Positions 25,086 through 36,858 are shown, counted from the stretch's first letter. The stretch: DNA of 64,000 nucleotides from Piscinibacter gummiphilus (GCF_032681285.1 NZ_CP136336.1:4637001-4701000), one strand, 5' to 3'. Notes: generated from the letters alone by a model not told the origin. Translations and numbers: made by a program.

Positions 25086-27191
25086 ATGACGATCACTAAC
25101 AACGGTGCGGTCAGCGAGACCAGTGGCGCCGGCACCTTCACGGTCGAAGGCGACATCGGCATCCTCACCATCGACTACCCGCCGGTCAACGCGCTCTCGC
25201 AGGCCACACGCCAGGGCATCGTGTCGGGCATGCAGGCCGCGGCGGCCAACCCCGACGTGAAGGCGGTGGTGCTGATCTGCGCTGGCCGGACCTTCCTCGC
25301 CGGCGCCGACATCACCGAATTCGGAAAGCCGCCGAAAGCGCCGAGCCTGCGCGAGGCGCAGGACCTGATCGAGAACTCGTCCAAGCCGGTGATTGCCGCC
25401 ATCCACGGCACCGCGCTCGGTGGCGGGCTCGAAGTAGCGATGTGCTGCCACTACCGCGTGGGCGTGGAAAGCGCCAAGTGCGGCCTGCCCGAGGTGCTGA
25501 TCGGCGTGCTGCCCGGCGCCGGCGGCACGCAGCGCCTGCCGCGCCTCGTGGGCGTGGAGAAGGGCCTCGACATGATCGTCAACGGCACGCATGTGCCGGC
25601 GAAGGAATGTTTGGCGATGGGCCTGCTCGACGCGCTGGTGCCCGAAGGTGAGCTGCGGTCGAGTGCCATCGCGTTCGCGAAGAAGGTGCTCGCAGAGAAC
25701 CGGCCCTTGCGCAAGGTGCGAGACCTGGACGACAAGATCGCTGCCGTGCGCGGCAAGCCGGAGATCTTCGCAGCGGTGCGCAAGGCCAACGCGAAGAAGT
25801 TCCGCGGCCTGCCGGCGCCCGAGGCCTGCATCCAGTGCGTGGAAGCGGCGGTCAACGGTTCCTTCGAAGACGGCCTCGCCACCGAGCGGCGCCTCTTCCA
25901 GCAGCTCGTGACCGGCACCGAGTCGATCGCGCAGCGTTATGCCTTCTTCGCGCAACGTGAAGCCGCCAAGATCCCCGGCATCCCGGCCGACACGCCGCTC
26001 GTCGACGTGAAGAAGGTGGGCATCATCGGCGCCGGCACCATGGGCGGTGGCATCGCGATGAACTTCGCCAACGTGGGCATTCCGGTCATCCTCGTCGAGA
26101 CAGCCCAGGCCGCACTCGACCGCGGCCTCGGCGTCATCCGCAAGAACTACGAGAACTCCGCGAAGAAGGGCCGCTTCACGCAGGAGGAAGTGGAAAAGCG
26201 CATGGCCCTCCTCACCGGCACGCTGGAGATGGAGCAGCTCGCCGACTGCGACCTCGTGATCGAAGCCGTGTTCGAGAACATGGCGGTGAAGAAGGAGATC
26301 TTCGGCAAGCTCGACCGCATCGTGAAGCCGGGGGCCGTGCTCGCCACCAACACCTCGGCGCTCGACGTGAACGAGATCGCCTCGGCCGCCACCTCGCGGC
26401 CCGAAGCCGTCGTCGGCATGCACTTCTTCTCACCCGCCAACGTGATGAAGCTCTTGGAAGTGGTGCGCGGCGCGAAGACCTCCGACACGGCGCTTGCGAC
26501 CGCCATGCACATCGGCAAAAAGATCGGCAAGGTGGCCGCCATCTCCGGCGTGTGCCCGGGTTTCATCGGCAACCGCATCCTCAGCGCCCGCGGCGCGCAG
26601 GCGCACGCCATGCTGATGGAAGGCGCGATGCCGTGGGACATCGACCAGGTGCTCTACGACTTCGGCATGCCGATGGGCCCGTACGCGATGAGCGACCTCG
26701 CCGGCCTGGACCTCGGCTGGAGCAAGGACAAGAGCAAGAGCTCGACCATCCGCGAAGTGCTGTGCGAGATGGACCGCCGTGGCCAGAAGACCGGCGCCGG
26801 CTACTACGACTACGACGAGAACCGCAACGCCAGGCCGAGCGAGGTGACGAAGAAGGTGATCCTCGACTTCATGGCGAAGGAAGGCCGCACGCCGCGCGAG
26901 ATCGGCAAGGACGAGATCCTGGAGCGGTGCATCTATGCCATGGTCAACGAGGGCGCCAAGATCCTCGAAGAAGGCATTGCGCTCAGGGCATCCGACATCG
27001 ACGTGGTGTGGCTCAACGGCTATGGTTGGCCGGTGTACCGCGGCGGGCCGATGTTCTATGCCGACACCGTGGGCCTCGACAACGTGGTCGCGAAGCTGAA
27101 GGAGTACGGCCCGCGCATGGGCGCCAACTTCAAGATCTCGCCGCTGCTCGAGAAGATGGCCGCCGACGGCAAGAAATTCGTGCGCACCTGA
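25086..27191 (+). CDS. Bifunctional enoyl-CoA hydratase/3-hydroxyacyl-CoA dehydrogenase
   Basis: A 701-residue multifunctional enzyme. Residues about 15-200 are crotonase-fold (AGADITEF oxyanion loop, [17 protein letters not shown] with the catalytic Glu region). From about 310 comes the Rossmann NAD-binding domain ([16 protein letters not shown]), followed by the dehydrogenase C-terminal domains with HFFSPANVM carrying the catalytic His. It converts 2-enoyl-CoA to 3-ketoacyl-CoA, feeding the thiolase 45 bp upstream. The hydratase is N-terminal, as in FadB/FadJ and PimF-like proteins. A GGACGGAGACAAACCC ribosome site precedes the ATG. Confidence 0.93.
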   Translation: MTITNNGAVSETSGAGTFTVEGDIGILTIDYPPVNALSQATRQGIVSGMQAAAANPDVKAVVLICAGRTFLAGADITEFGKPPKAPSLREAQDLIENSSKPVIAAIHGTALGGGLEVAMCCHYRVGVESAKCGLPEVLIGVLPGAGGTQRLPRLVGVEKGLDMIVNGTHVPAKECLAMGLLDALVPEGELRSSAIAFAKKVLAENRPLRKVRDLDDKIAAVRGKPEIFAAVRKANAKKFRGLPAPEACIQCVEAAVNGSFEDGLATERRLFQQLVTGTESIAQRYAFFAQREAAKIPGIPADTPLVDVKKVGIIGAGTMGGGIAMNFANVGIPVILVETAQAALDRGLGVIRKNYENSAKKGRFTQEEVEKRMALLTGTLEMEQLADCDLVIEAVFENMAVKKEIFGKLDRIVKPGAVLATNTSALDVNEIASAATSRPEAVVGMHFFSPANVMKLLEVVRGAKTSDTALATAMHIGKKIGKVAAISGVCPGFIGNRILSARGAQAHAMLMEGAMPWDIDQVLYDFGMPMGPYAMSDLAGLDLGWSKDKSKSSTIREVLCEMDRRGQKTGAGYYDYDENRNARPSEVTKKVILDFMAKEGRTPREIGKDEILERCIYAMVNEGAKILEEGIALRASDIDVVWLNGYGWPVYRGGPMFYADTVGLDNVVAKLKEYGPRMGANFKISPLLEKMAADGKKFVRT

Positions 27192-27211
27192 GACCACTAG
27201 GAGACAACGCA

Positions 27212-28393
27212 ATGGACCTGAGCTATTCCCCCGAAGAGCTGGCCTTCCGCGACGAAGTGCGAACCTGGCTCGACACGAACCTGCCCGAAGACATTCGCGA
27301 GAAGGTGCGCGAGCACCGCGAGCTGAGCAAGGACGATGTCATGCGCTGGCACCGCATCCTCGCGAAGAAGGGCTGGTCGGTGCCGCACTGGCCCGAAGAA
27401 TGGGGCGGCACCGGCTGGAACATCACGCAGCGCTACCTCTACCAGGAGCAATTCGGCCTCTCGGGCGCACCCGGCCTGCCGGCCTTCGGGCCCAACATGT
27501 GCGCCTCGGTGCTGATGCGCTTCGGCACAAAGGGGCAGAAGGACTACTTCCTGCCGCGCATCCGCGATGGGGTCGACTTCTGGGTGCAGGGCTATTCCGA
27601 GCCCGGCGCCGGCTCTGACCTCGCCGCGGTGAAGACACGCGCCGAGCGCAAGGGCGACCACTACGTCGTCAACGGCCAGAAGATCTGGACCACGCTCGGC
27701 CACTGGGGCGACTGGATCTTCTGCCTGGTGCGCACCGACCCCACCGCCGAGAAGCGGCAGGAGGGCATCAGCTTCCTGCTGATCGACATGAAGACACCGG
27801 GCATCACCGTGCGCCCGCTGATCCTGATGGACGGCGGCCACGAGGTGAACGAAGTCTTCTTCGACGACGTGAAGGTGCCGGTCGAGAACCTCGTGTTCGA
27901 AGAGAACAAGGGCTGGACGGTCGCGAAATACCTGCTCGGCCACGAGCGCATGGGCTCGGGCAACGTGGGCGGCAGCAAGCGCATGCTGGTCGAGCTGAAG
28001 GAGATCGCCGCGCGCGAGCTGAAGAACGGCAAGCCCCTCGTCGAAGACCTGCGCTTCCGCGACAAGCTCAGCCGCATCGAGATCGACCTGCAGGCGCTGG
28101 AGCTCACGTCGATGCGCTTCCTCGACAAGATGCGCCGCAGCGGCCAGCCACCGGGGGCCGACGTGTCGATGCTGAAGATCCGCGGCACCGAGATCGCGCA
28201 GGCCATCACGCTGCTCACCTCCGAAGCGCTGGGCCCGAACGCGCAGCCCTTCCGGGCGATCGACGGCGAAGAGCTCGACCCCGTCGCGACCAGCGTCACG
28301 CCGCGCTACTTCAACTACCGCAAGGTCAGCATCTACGCCGGCTCGAACGAAGTGCAACGCAACATCATCGCCAAGGCCACGCTGGGCCTGTGA
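27212..28393 (+). CDS. Acyl-CoA dehydrogenase, large-subunit type
   Basis: A 393-residue flavoprotein beginning MDLSYSPEELAFRDEVRTWL, with FAD/substrate signatures WVQGYSEPGAGSDLAAVKT and KIWTTLGHWGDWIFC. The C-terminal block reads IYAGSNEVQRNII, with Ala where medium-chain enzymes have the catalytic Glu of YEG. As in PimC and related enzymes, the base may come from elsewhere or the partner subunit. The next gene encodes a second, shorter dehydrogenase, suggesting a heteromeric enzyme for an unusual acyl-CoA such as a dicarboxylyl-CoA. AGGAGAC precedes the start. Confidence 0.9.
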   Translation: MDLSYSPEELAFRDEVRTWLDTNLPEDIREKVREHRELSKDDVMRWHRILAKKGWSVPHWPEEWGGTGWNITQRYLYQEQFGLSGAPGLPAFGPNMCASVLMRFGTKGQKDYFLPRIRDGVDFWVQGYSEPGAGSDLAAVKTRAERKGDHYVVNGQKIWTTLGHWGDWIFCLVRTDPTAEKRQEGISFLLIDMKTPGITVRPLILMDGGHEVNEVFFDDVKVPVENLVFEENKGWTVAKYLLGHERMGSGNVGGSKRMLVELKEIAARELKNGKPLVEDLRFRDKLSRIEIDLQALELTSMRFLDKMRRSGQPPGADVSMLKIRGTEIAQAITLLTSEALGPNAQPFRAIDGEELDPVATSVTPRYFNYRKVSIYAGSNEVQRNIIAKATLGL

Positions 28394-28405
28394 GGAGACG
28401 AGAAC

Positions 28406-29527
28406 ATGAACTTCGAACTCACCGACGAACAACAGCAGCTGGCCGACTCGCTGCGCAAGTACCTCGGCAACGCCTACGACTTCGAGAAGCGCAAGGCCAT
28501 CCTCAACTCACCGAGCGGCGTGAATGAGAAGGTGTGGGCCACCTTCGCCGAACTCGGCCTCACCGCGATGACGCTCCCCGAGGCCGATGGTGGCTTCGGC
28601 GGCGGTGCGGTCGACCTGATGGCCGTGATGCAGGCCTGTGGTGAAGCGCTGGTGGTCGAGCCCCTGCTCGACAACATCGGCCTCGCCGGCCGTCTGCTCG
28701 CCAAGGCCGGCAACGAGGCGCAGCGCAGCGCGTGGCTGCCGGGCTTGGCCGATGGCTCGGTGCAGTTGGCCTTCGCGAGCAGCGAGCCCGGCCACCGCTA
28801 CGACCTCACGCCGCAGACCACCACCGCCACCAGCACCGCCGATGGCTGGCTGCTCAACGGCGAGAAGATCGTGGTGATCGGCGCGCCGACCGCCACGCGC
28901 CTCATCGTGTCGGCGAACAACGGCAACGGCACGAGCCTCTTCCTCGTCGACCCGCAGGCCGCGGGCGTCACGCTCAAGGCCTACCGCACGGTGGATGGCA
29001 TTCGCGCCGCTGACATCCACTTCAGCCACGTGAAGCTCGGCGCCGATGCCCTGCTCGGCACCGCCGGTGAAGCGCTGCCGCTGGTCGAGGAAGCCGTCGA
29101 CTTCGCGACCGCCCTGCTCTGCGCCGAGGCCGTGGGCGCGATGCAGTTCGCCTGCGACGCCACGCTCGAATACCTCAAGACGCGCAAGCAGTTCGGCGTG
29201 GCGATCGGCTCGTTCCAGGCGCTGCAGCACCGCATGGTCGACATGGTGGTGGCGACCGAAGAGGCGCGCTCGATGGCCATCCTCGCGGCGGCGAAGGCCG
29301 ATGACGCCAGCCTCACGCCGACCGAGCGGGCCCGCGCCATTTCGGCGGCGAAGGTGAAGATCGCCGAAGCCGCGAAACTCGTGCGGGAAGAATCAGTGCA
29401 GCTGCACGGCGGCATGGGCATGACCGAGGAACTGAAGGTATCGCACACCTTCCGCCGGCTCACGATGGCTTCGCAGCGCTTCGGCGATGCGGACCACCAC
29501 CTGGAACGCTATGCGGCCCTCGCATGA
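28406..29527 (+). CDS. Acyl-CoA dehydrogenase, small-subunit type
   Basis: A 373-residue acyl-CoA dehydrogenase-fold protein, MNFELTDEQQQLADSLRKYL, with KTRKQFGVAIGSFQALQHRM and a QLHGGMGMTEE flavin segment near the C-terminus. The usual YxGxxxxQ motif of single-polypeptide enzymes is missing; the corresponding tail reads RRLTMASQRFGDADHHLERY. This degeneracy is typical of the second subunit in heteromeric enzymes (PimD-like). It starts 12 bp after the large-subunit gene (GAGGAGACGAGAAC before the ATG) and is the last gene of the operon. Confidence 0.88.
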   Translation: MNFELTDEQQQLADSLRKYLGNAYDFEKRKAILNSPSGVNEKVWATFAELGLTAMTLPEADGGFGGGAVDLMAVMQACGEALVVEPLLDNIGLAGRLLAKAGNEAQRSAWLPGLADGSVQLAFASSEPGHRYDLTPQTTTATSTADGWLLNGEKIVVIGAPTATRLIVSANNGNGTSLFLVDPQAAGVTLKAYRTVDGIRAADIHFSHVKLGADALLGTAGEALPLVEEAVDFATALLCAEAVGAMQFACDATLEYLKTRKQFGVAIGSFQALQHRMVDMVVATEEARSMAILAAAKADDASLTPTERARAISAAKVKIAEAAKLVREESVQLHGGMGMTEELKVSHTFRRLTMASQRFGDADHHLERYAALA

Positions 29528-29642
29528 CGTTCGGGCGCAAAGCCATTTCGGCACCCGGCCGATGGGCGACGCATGTACGATGGGCCGGCACGTGATGTGA
29601 AATCCTGACCGTCCTGACGACGCTTGTTCGTTGAGCACCGAC

Positions 29643-29669
29643 AACCGCGGCCTTGGTCCGCGGTTTTTT
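29643..29669 (+). terminator. Rho-independent terminator between beta-oxidation operon and peptidase gene
   Basis: AACCGCGG (29643-29650), a 7-base loop and CCGCGGTT (29658-29665) form an 8-bp stem running into TTTTTT (29664-29669). It lies 116 bp after the acyl-CoA dehydrogenase stop and only 16 bp before the ATG of the next gene, so it may also act as an attenuator for that gene. Confidence 0.85.
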
Positions 29670-29684
29670 CTTCTGGGAGCCCCA

Positions 29685-30668
29685 ATGAAGAACATGCAAG
29701 AAGCAAGCGAGAAGATCTGCGAACTCAAGGGCAACCTGGTCGCACTCGAAGCCCTGGTGACAGCCATGATGAAGGTCATGCCACCCGAGGCGCAGGAAGA
29801 ACTCAAGGGCGTGTTCGAGCAGCACGCCGAGGTCGCGCGCACGGTGCTGCTGCACGTGCCGATCTCGGAGCACTCGATCACCGCCTTCGAGGCCGACGTG
29901 GGTCGCACGGGGCGCTTCATCGACCGTGCCGAGGCCGCGGCACACACCGACTCGCCCGCAGGGTGCGACACGGTGCTGCTCACCGTGGCGCGTGTGCACA
30001 CCTTCTCGGGCGCCACGCCACTCACGGCCGCCACCGGCTTCTTCTTCGAAGCGGCGGGCCGCCTCTACCTCGTGACCTGCCGGCACGTCTTCATCGACCC
30101 TGCCAGCGGCCACCACCCCGACCGGCTGGAGATCGAGCTGCACACCGACCGCTCCAACCTCACACAGGTGGCGCAGCTCTCGATGCCGCTCTATCGGAAC
30201 GGTGTCGCGACCTGGCGCGAAACGCAAGACAGCGCCGGCATGGTCGACGTGGCCGCGCTCGAAATCGACCCGAGCACGCTGCCCGCCAACTGCGTGCTGC
30301 AGGCGTGGACACCCGCGCACATCGAGGCCAAGCCGTCGAACGTGCCAGTCGGCGCGTCGCTCGTGGTGATGGGGTTTCCGCTGGGCTTTCACGACACGCT
30401 GCACCATCTGCCGGTGATCCGGCAAGGGCAGGTCGCGTCATCGTTCGGCTTGCGCTTCCAGGGGCAGGGCTACTTCCTGACGGACGCACGAACGCACCGG
30501 GGCACCAGTGGCGCGCCAGTGTTGAGTCACCAGCACGGGGGCTGGAAGCTGCTGGGGGTTCACGCTGCGCGGCTCGACATGTCGGCACGCAGCCACAGCG
30601 ACGACGAGTCGCTCGGGTTGAATTCGGCGTGGTACGCCGACGTGCTGGCCCGGTTGACGACGCACTGA
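29685..30668 (+). CDS. Trypsin-like serine peptidase domain protein
   Basis: A 327-residue protein. Residues 1-90 are helical (KNMQEASEKICELKGNLVA), with no signal peptide. Residues about 95-320 form a chymotrypsin-fold peptidase with His134 in TCRHVFID, Asp188 in GMVDVAALE and Ser275 in HRGTSGAPVL, so the triad is intact. The lack of a leader implies an intracellular protease, unusual for this fold, or export by another route. The helical N-terminus could mediate oligomerisation. GGGAG precedes the ATG at 29685, and the terminator hairpin lies immediately upstream. Its substrate is unknown. Confidence 0.82.
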   Translation: MKNMQEASEKICELKGNLVALEALVTAMMKVMPPEAQEELKGVFEQHAEVARTVLLHVPISEHSITAFEADVGRTGRFIDRAEAAAHTDSPAGCDTVLLTVARVHTFSGATPLTAATGFFFEAAGRLYLVTCRHVFIDPASGHHPDRLEIELHTDRSNLTQVAQLSMPLYRNGVATWRETQDSAGMVDVAALEIDPSTLPANCVLQAWTPAHIEAKPSNVPVGASLVVMGFPLGFHDTLHHLPVIRQGQVASSFGLRFQGQGYFLTDARTHRGTSGAPVLSHQHGGWKLLGVHAARLDMSARSHSDDESLGLNSAWYADVLARLTTH

Positions 30669-30687
30669 GCGTGCGCCACGGGGATGG

Positions 30688-30912
30688 TCAGTCCATCCCC
30701 GCCGTCAACTGCTTGCACATGTTGAGCCCCACCTCCGTCAATCGGAGGCTGCCACCATTCCACTCCAGCCAGTTCAGCGCGACATAGTCTTCGATGTCGC
30801 CGTCGGGCACCTCGGCCGCCCGGCACCTGCGCAGCAGGTCCACGGTGGCGAGCAAGGTGTCTCTCAGGGCTTCACGGCGTGAGGGCGAGGGCAACGCACG
30901 AGGCGCATCCAC
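30688..30912 (-). CDS. Small hypothetical protein, 74 residues
   Basis: A short reading frame from GTG at 30912, MDAPRALPSPSRREALRDTL onward, ending LRLTEVGLNMCKQLTAGMD. The end resembles the recognition helix/wing tail of a winged-helix protein (NGGSLRLTEVG). There is no convincing ribosome site and no known family. It lies 36 bp downstream of the cold-shock gene on the same strand, and convergent with the peptidase gene. It could be genuine or a chance frame. Confidence 0.42.
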   Translation of the reverse strand: MDAPRALPSPSRREALRDTLLATVDLLRRCRAAEVPDGDIEDYVALNWLEWNGGSLRLTEVGLNMCKQLTAGMD

Positions 30913-30948
30913 GATGGCGTCCGTTCGTCGGGGCGAGGGTGGGCAGGG

Positions 30949-31158
30949 TCAGATGCCGCGGATGCGCGAGGCTTGCGGGCCCTTCTGGCCTTGGGTCACT
31001 TCGAATTCAACGCGCTGGTTCTCGAGCAGCGTCTTGAAGCCAGTGCCCTGGATTTCCTTGAAGTGGGCAAAGAGGTCTTTGCCGCCGTTGTCGGGGGCGA
31101 TGAAGCCAAAGCCCTTGCTTTCGTTGAACCATTTCACGGTGCCGGTTTCGGTGGTCAT
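30949..31158 (-). CDS. Cold-shock domain protein (CspA family)
   Basis: A 69-residue OB-fold protein with both RNA-binding motifs: RNP1 KGFGFIAP and RNP2-like DLFAHF, in the canonical order after TGTVKWFNE. Cold-shock proteins melt RNA secondary structure and act as RNA chaperones. The start at 31158 ([11 protein letters not shown]) is fixed by fold length and GAAGGAATACGAC before it; a 32-codon in-frame extension to 31254 is treated as leader. The leader holds a strong hairpin (31189-31208). It is downstream of the IF-1 gene on the same strand, so the two may be co-transcribed. Confidence 0.93.
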   Translation of the reverse strand: MTTETGTVKWFNESKGFGFIAPDNGGKDLFAHFKEIQGTGFKTLLENQRVEFEVTQGQKGPQASRIRGI

Positions 31159-31188
31159 GTCGTATTCCTTCAGTGGGGGAGAAAAGAG

Positions 31189-31208
31189 GCACCAGCTGTT
31201 GCTGGTGC
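31189..31208 (-). promoter_or_regulatory. Leader hairpin of the cold-shock gene, attenuator-like
   Basis: On the minus strand GCACCAGC, loop AACA, and GCTGGTGC form a perfect 8-bp stem, followed by CTCTTTTCT. It sits 31 bases before the cold-shock ATG. It could terminate or attenuate transcription, or act as a temperature-sensitive leader element. Confidence 0.55.
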
Positions 31209-31263
31209 GGGTGAGCAGAGTCTGGATCTGGGCGCTGAATTCTTGAGTCGTCATTCAGCCCGA

Positions 31264-31536
31264 TCAGCGGCGCCCGAAACGGGCGGCGCCCGCGCCCGGC
31301 GGGGGTGCGCCCCGGCGGTCGAGGTGGCGGAACGTGATGCGGCCCTTGCTCAGGTCATAGGGCGACAACTCAAGCGACACGCTGTCGCCCGCGAGGATGC
31401 GGATGTGATGCTTGCGCATCTTGCCGCCGGTGTAGGCGATGAGCTGGTGTCCGTTTTCCAGCGTCACGCGAAAGCGCGAGTCCGGCAGGATTTCGTTCAC
31501 GGTGCCGTTCATTTCAATCAGTTCTTCCTTGGCCAT
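31264..31536 (-). CDS. infA: Translation initiation factor IF-1
   Basis: A 90-residue protein. Residues 1-72 match IF-1 over its whole OB fold ([57 protein letters not shown]). IF-1 binds the ribosomal A site during initiation. Beyond the usual end there is an extra Arg/Gly/Pro-rich tail of about 18 residues ([15 protein letters not shown]). The ATG at 31536 follows AGGGAATAC. A location apart from ribosomal protein genes, next to a cold-shock gene, suggests a second, stress-linked copy; the housekeeping copy would be elsewhere (inference). Confidence 0.93.
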   Translation of the reverse strand: MAKEELIEMNGTVNEILPDSRFRVTLENGHQLIAYTGGKMRKHHIRILAGDSVSLELSPYDLSKGRITFRHLDRRGAPPPGAGAARFGRR

Positions 31537-31937
31537 GTATTCCCTGTGCAAGGTTTCGAAGTGGTCGCACCACGGGCCGGGGCGCCGCGATACATCGGAG
31601 AGTGGCGTGCCCTCGAAGCGAGGACGGCCGGTGGTAGTGGAGGGGAGCGTGCGAGGCACGCCAGCGGCGGGTGAACTCGATCCCGCGGGTGGCTGGCAGG
31701 GGTAGATGCTGCGAGCCAGGGCTGCCAGAGGAGCCTGGGTTGCGCTGGGCAACGGGCTTGGCCAAGGAGGAAGATCACTCGGATCTCAGCGCTGCCCAGA
31801 GAACTCTTGGGGGGAGGGGCCTGGGCGCGTCGAGCCCGCATGTTACCTCGTATGGCCCTCGAGCGGTTGGCCGGGTCATTCCGGCCGCGATCGAAGCCGC
31901 AAGACCTGGGCGACTCGGCCACCAGTACATTGCCGCC
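31537..31937. other. Intergenic region between infA and the VIT-family gene
   Basis: A 401-bp stretch between divergent genes. Frames run through it on both strands, including a 72-codon in-frame extension of IF-1, but none shows protein-family features or a good ribosome site. It presumably carries both promoters. No clear operator, repeat or terminator is visible apart from G-rich runs near 31810. Confidence 0.55.
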
Positions 31938-32627
31938 ATGAGACACAGCGAAAGACACAGGACGCACCGCACAGGCTGGCTGCGGGCCGCGGTATTGGGC
32001 GCCAATGACGGGATCGTCTCCACGGCAAGCCTCATCCTCGGCGTGGCCGCCACAGGTGCCGGCACCAAGGCCATCCTGGTGGCGGGCGTGGCGAGCCTCG
32101 TGGCCGGCGCCATGTCGATGGCGGCGGGTGAATACGTCTCGGTGAGTTCGCAGGCAGACACCGAGAACGCCGACCTGGCCCGTGAACGAACCGAGCTGGC
32201 CGAAGACCCCAAGCAGGAACACGCGGAGCTCACCAACATCTACCGCCAGCGCGGCCTCAGCGAAGCCCTCGCGTCAAGTGTTGCGACACAGTTGATGGCC
32301 CACGACGCACTGGGAGCGCATGCCCGTGACGAACTCGGAATTTCCGACACGCTCACGGCCAAACCCGTACAAGCCGCACTCGCTTCGGCAGCCACCTTCG
32401 CTGCGGGTGCACTGCTGCCCTTGCTCGTGGTGCTGCTGCTGCCGGCACCCGCGCTCATGTGGGGTGTCGCAACGAGCTCGCTTGTCTTTCTCGCCGGCCT
32501 CGGTGCCATTGCGGCGCGCGCTGGAGGCTCACCTGTCTTGCTGTCCGCGGGGCGTGTCACGTTCTGGGGGGCGCTCGCGATGGCGCTGACGGCGGGTGTC
32601 GGCGCCCTTTTCGGCGTCGCAGCCTGA
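31938..32627 (+). CDS. VIT1/CCC1-family transporter
   Basis: A 229-residue membrane protein. The N-terminal signature is WLRAAVLGANDGIVSTASLI, then two membrane helices (KAILVAGVASLVAGAMSMAAG), the cytoplasmic metal-binding segment EYVSVSSQADTENADLARER with RELAEDPKQEH-like acidic helices, and three more membrane helices in the C-terminal half. The VIT1/CCC1 family moves Fe2+ or Mn2+; bacterial members of this size probably export these metals. No iron or manganese regulator site is evident upstream. Confidence 0.9.
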   Translation: MRHSERHRTHRTGWLRAAVLGANDGIVSTASLILGVAATGAGTKAILVAGVASLVAGAMSMAAGEYVSVSSQADTENADLARERTELAEDPKQEHAELTNIYRQRGLSEALASSVATQLMAHDALGAHARDELGISDTLTAKPVQAALASAATFAAGALLPLLVVLLLPAPALMWGVATSSLVFLAGLGAIAARAGGSPVLLSAGRVTFWGALAMALTAGVGALFGVAA

Positions 32628-32693
32628 GTTCTCGGGTCGCGCAGACAACGGCACGCCGATTGCTCAGACGGCCTCAACCAAGGAGACCATCAC

Positions 32694-32867
32694 ATGCTCA
32701 AGTGGGCCATCATCTTCTTCATCATCTCGCTCGTGGCCGGCCTGTTCGGCTTCACGGGTGTCGCCTCGGGGTCGCGCAAGATCGCCAAAGTGCTTTTCGC
32801 GATCGCGCTCGTCATCTTCCTGATCGTGCTGGTTTTCGGCGTGCTCCTCGGCACCCTGGTGTTCTAG
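32694..32867 (+). CDS. DUF1328 small membrane protein
   Basis: A 57-residue protein, [20 protein letters not shown], then a short polar loop (SGSRKIAK) and a second hydrophobic helix ([20 protein letters not shown]). Two tightly spaced membrane helices with a GFTGVA turn are characteristic of DUF1328 (YtjA-type), a widespread family of unknown function often induced by stress. AAGGAGACC precedes the ATG. It follows the VIT gene after 66 bp and may share its transcript. Confidence 0.9.
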   Translation: MLKWAIIFFIISLVAGLFGFTGVASGSRKIAKVLFAIALVIFLIVLVFGVLLGTLVF

Positions 32868-32959
32868 GCTGCGAACTTGTGCACAGCCTCTGACGAGGCT
32901 GGGCTACGGAAGCCCGCGCGACGGCCGATAACGGATCTTGCGCAGTACCGATCCGCCCC

Positions 32960-33388
32960 ATGTCCATCGTCCAGGTCTTCTACATCAGCCGTTGCGGCCC
33001 GACCGTCACACCCACCGACGTGCATCGCATCGTGGGGAGTTCGCAGGTGCGCAACCGGCGCCGGCAGGTGACGGGCCTGCTCGCCTACAGCGGGCGGCAT
33101 TTCGTTCAGGTGGTGGAAGGCAGCGCGGCCGAGGTCGATGGCCTGCTCAACAGCCTCGTGGAAGATCCGCGGCATGAAGGCATGCGGGTGCTGCAGCGGC
33201 TCGACGGCGTGCCACGCCGGTTTGGCCATTGGGCGATGCACCTCGTCGACAGCGCCGCCCGTGCAGACGAGATCGAGCGGCTGTTTTCCGCGCCGCAGCC
33301 TCCCGACGAGGCCGACGCCCGCAACCTGCTCGACGCCCTCACCGCCGACGTGAGCTGGCAACGCGCCGACGACCTCGCGCCCTGCTGA
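32960..33388 (+). CDS. BLUF-domain blue-light sensor
   Basis: A 142-residue protein consisting of a single BLUF domain with a short helical tail. The flavin-switch residues are in place: Tyr8 in VFYISR, Asn32 in VRNRRRQVTG and Gln50 in HFVQVVEG. A Trp (GHWAMH) sits where the partner aromatic usually lies. BLUF domains respond to blue light through hydrogen-bond rearrangement around FAD. No output domain is fused, so it must act by protein contact. Neighbours are DUF1328 upstream and convergent katG, which would fit a light/oxidative-stress theme (inference). Confidence 0.9.
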   Translation: MSIVQVFYISRCGPTVTPTDVHRIVGSSQVRNRRRQVTGLLAYSGRHFVQVVEGSAAEVDGLLNSLVEDPRHEGMRVLQRLDGVPRRFGHWAMHLVDSAARADEIERLFSAPQPPDEADARNLLDALTADVSWQRADDLAPC

Positions 33389-33420
33389 GCGCCCGCACGC
33401 GCCTCGCGGCGCGCGGCGGC

Positions 33421-36311
<2,891 letters not shown>

Positions 36312-36341
36312 GCGGCGCGGCGGCGACTTCGTGCCAGCCGC

Positions 36342-36842
36342 TCAGGGGCCGGGCGCGGCGGCGAGGGCCTCGTCGAGCAGCTCAAGTGCGGCCATCGCAA
36401 AGCTCACCATGTTGGTCGCGCGGTCCGCGGTGCCGGTGCGCAGGAGCCGGTCGAGCATGACCGGGCCATCGACGGCCAGGCAGCTGTGGCCGGCCGGGTC
36501 GCCATACGGGTTGCCCTCTGGGCCGGCCGCGCCGGTTTCGGCGAGGCCCCAGCTGGCACGAAAGCGCTCGCGCTGGTGGCGCGCCATGAGCCTGGCATAG
36601 GGCACGGTGGACGAGCGCAGCCCGGCCATGTCGTCCGCCGTCAGCGTGGTGAAGCGGCGAAAGGCGCGGCGCGTGTAGACGACCGCGCCGCCGAGGTAGT
36701 AGCTGGAGGCGCCCGCCCGCGACAGCAGCGCCGCGGAGATGAGCCCACCGGCCGACGACTCGGCGATGGCGATGGTCTCGCCGCGTGCGACGAGCCGATC
36801 GCCGATGCGTTCGCCCAGGGCGAAGAGTTCGGCGAGGCCCAT
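36342..36842 (-). CDS. CinA-family protein (NMN deamidase-like)
   Basis: A 166-residue protein matching the CinA C-terminal domain, which in PncC hydrolyses nicotinamide mononucleotide to nicotinate mononucleotide in pyridine-nucleotide recycling. Signatures are IAIAESSAGGLISAALLS, YYLGGAVVYTRRAF and GLAETGAAGPEGNPYGDPAG. The N-terminal molybdopterin-binding-like domain of full CinA is absent, as usual for PncC-type proteins. The start has AAGGTC upstream and lies 16 bp after the PpiC gene, so they form an operon. Confidence 0.88.
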   Translation of the reverse strand: MGLAELFALGERIGDRLVARGETIAIAESSAGGLISAALLSRAGASSYYLGGAVVYTRRAFRRFTTLTADDMAGLRSSTVPYARLMARHQRERFRASWGLAETGAAGPEGNPYGDPAGHSCLAVDGPVMLDRLLRTGTADRATNMVSFAMAALELLDEALAAAPGP

Positions 36843-36858
36843 CGTGCGGGCAGAGACC

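Noticed and set aside
31159..31254. N-terminal extension of the cold-shock protein
   Set aside because: The in-frame 32 codons contain the leader hairpin and precede a strong ribosome site at the normal start; the cold-shock fold begins at 31158.
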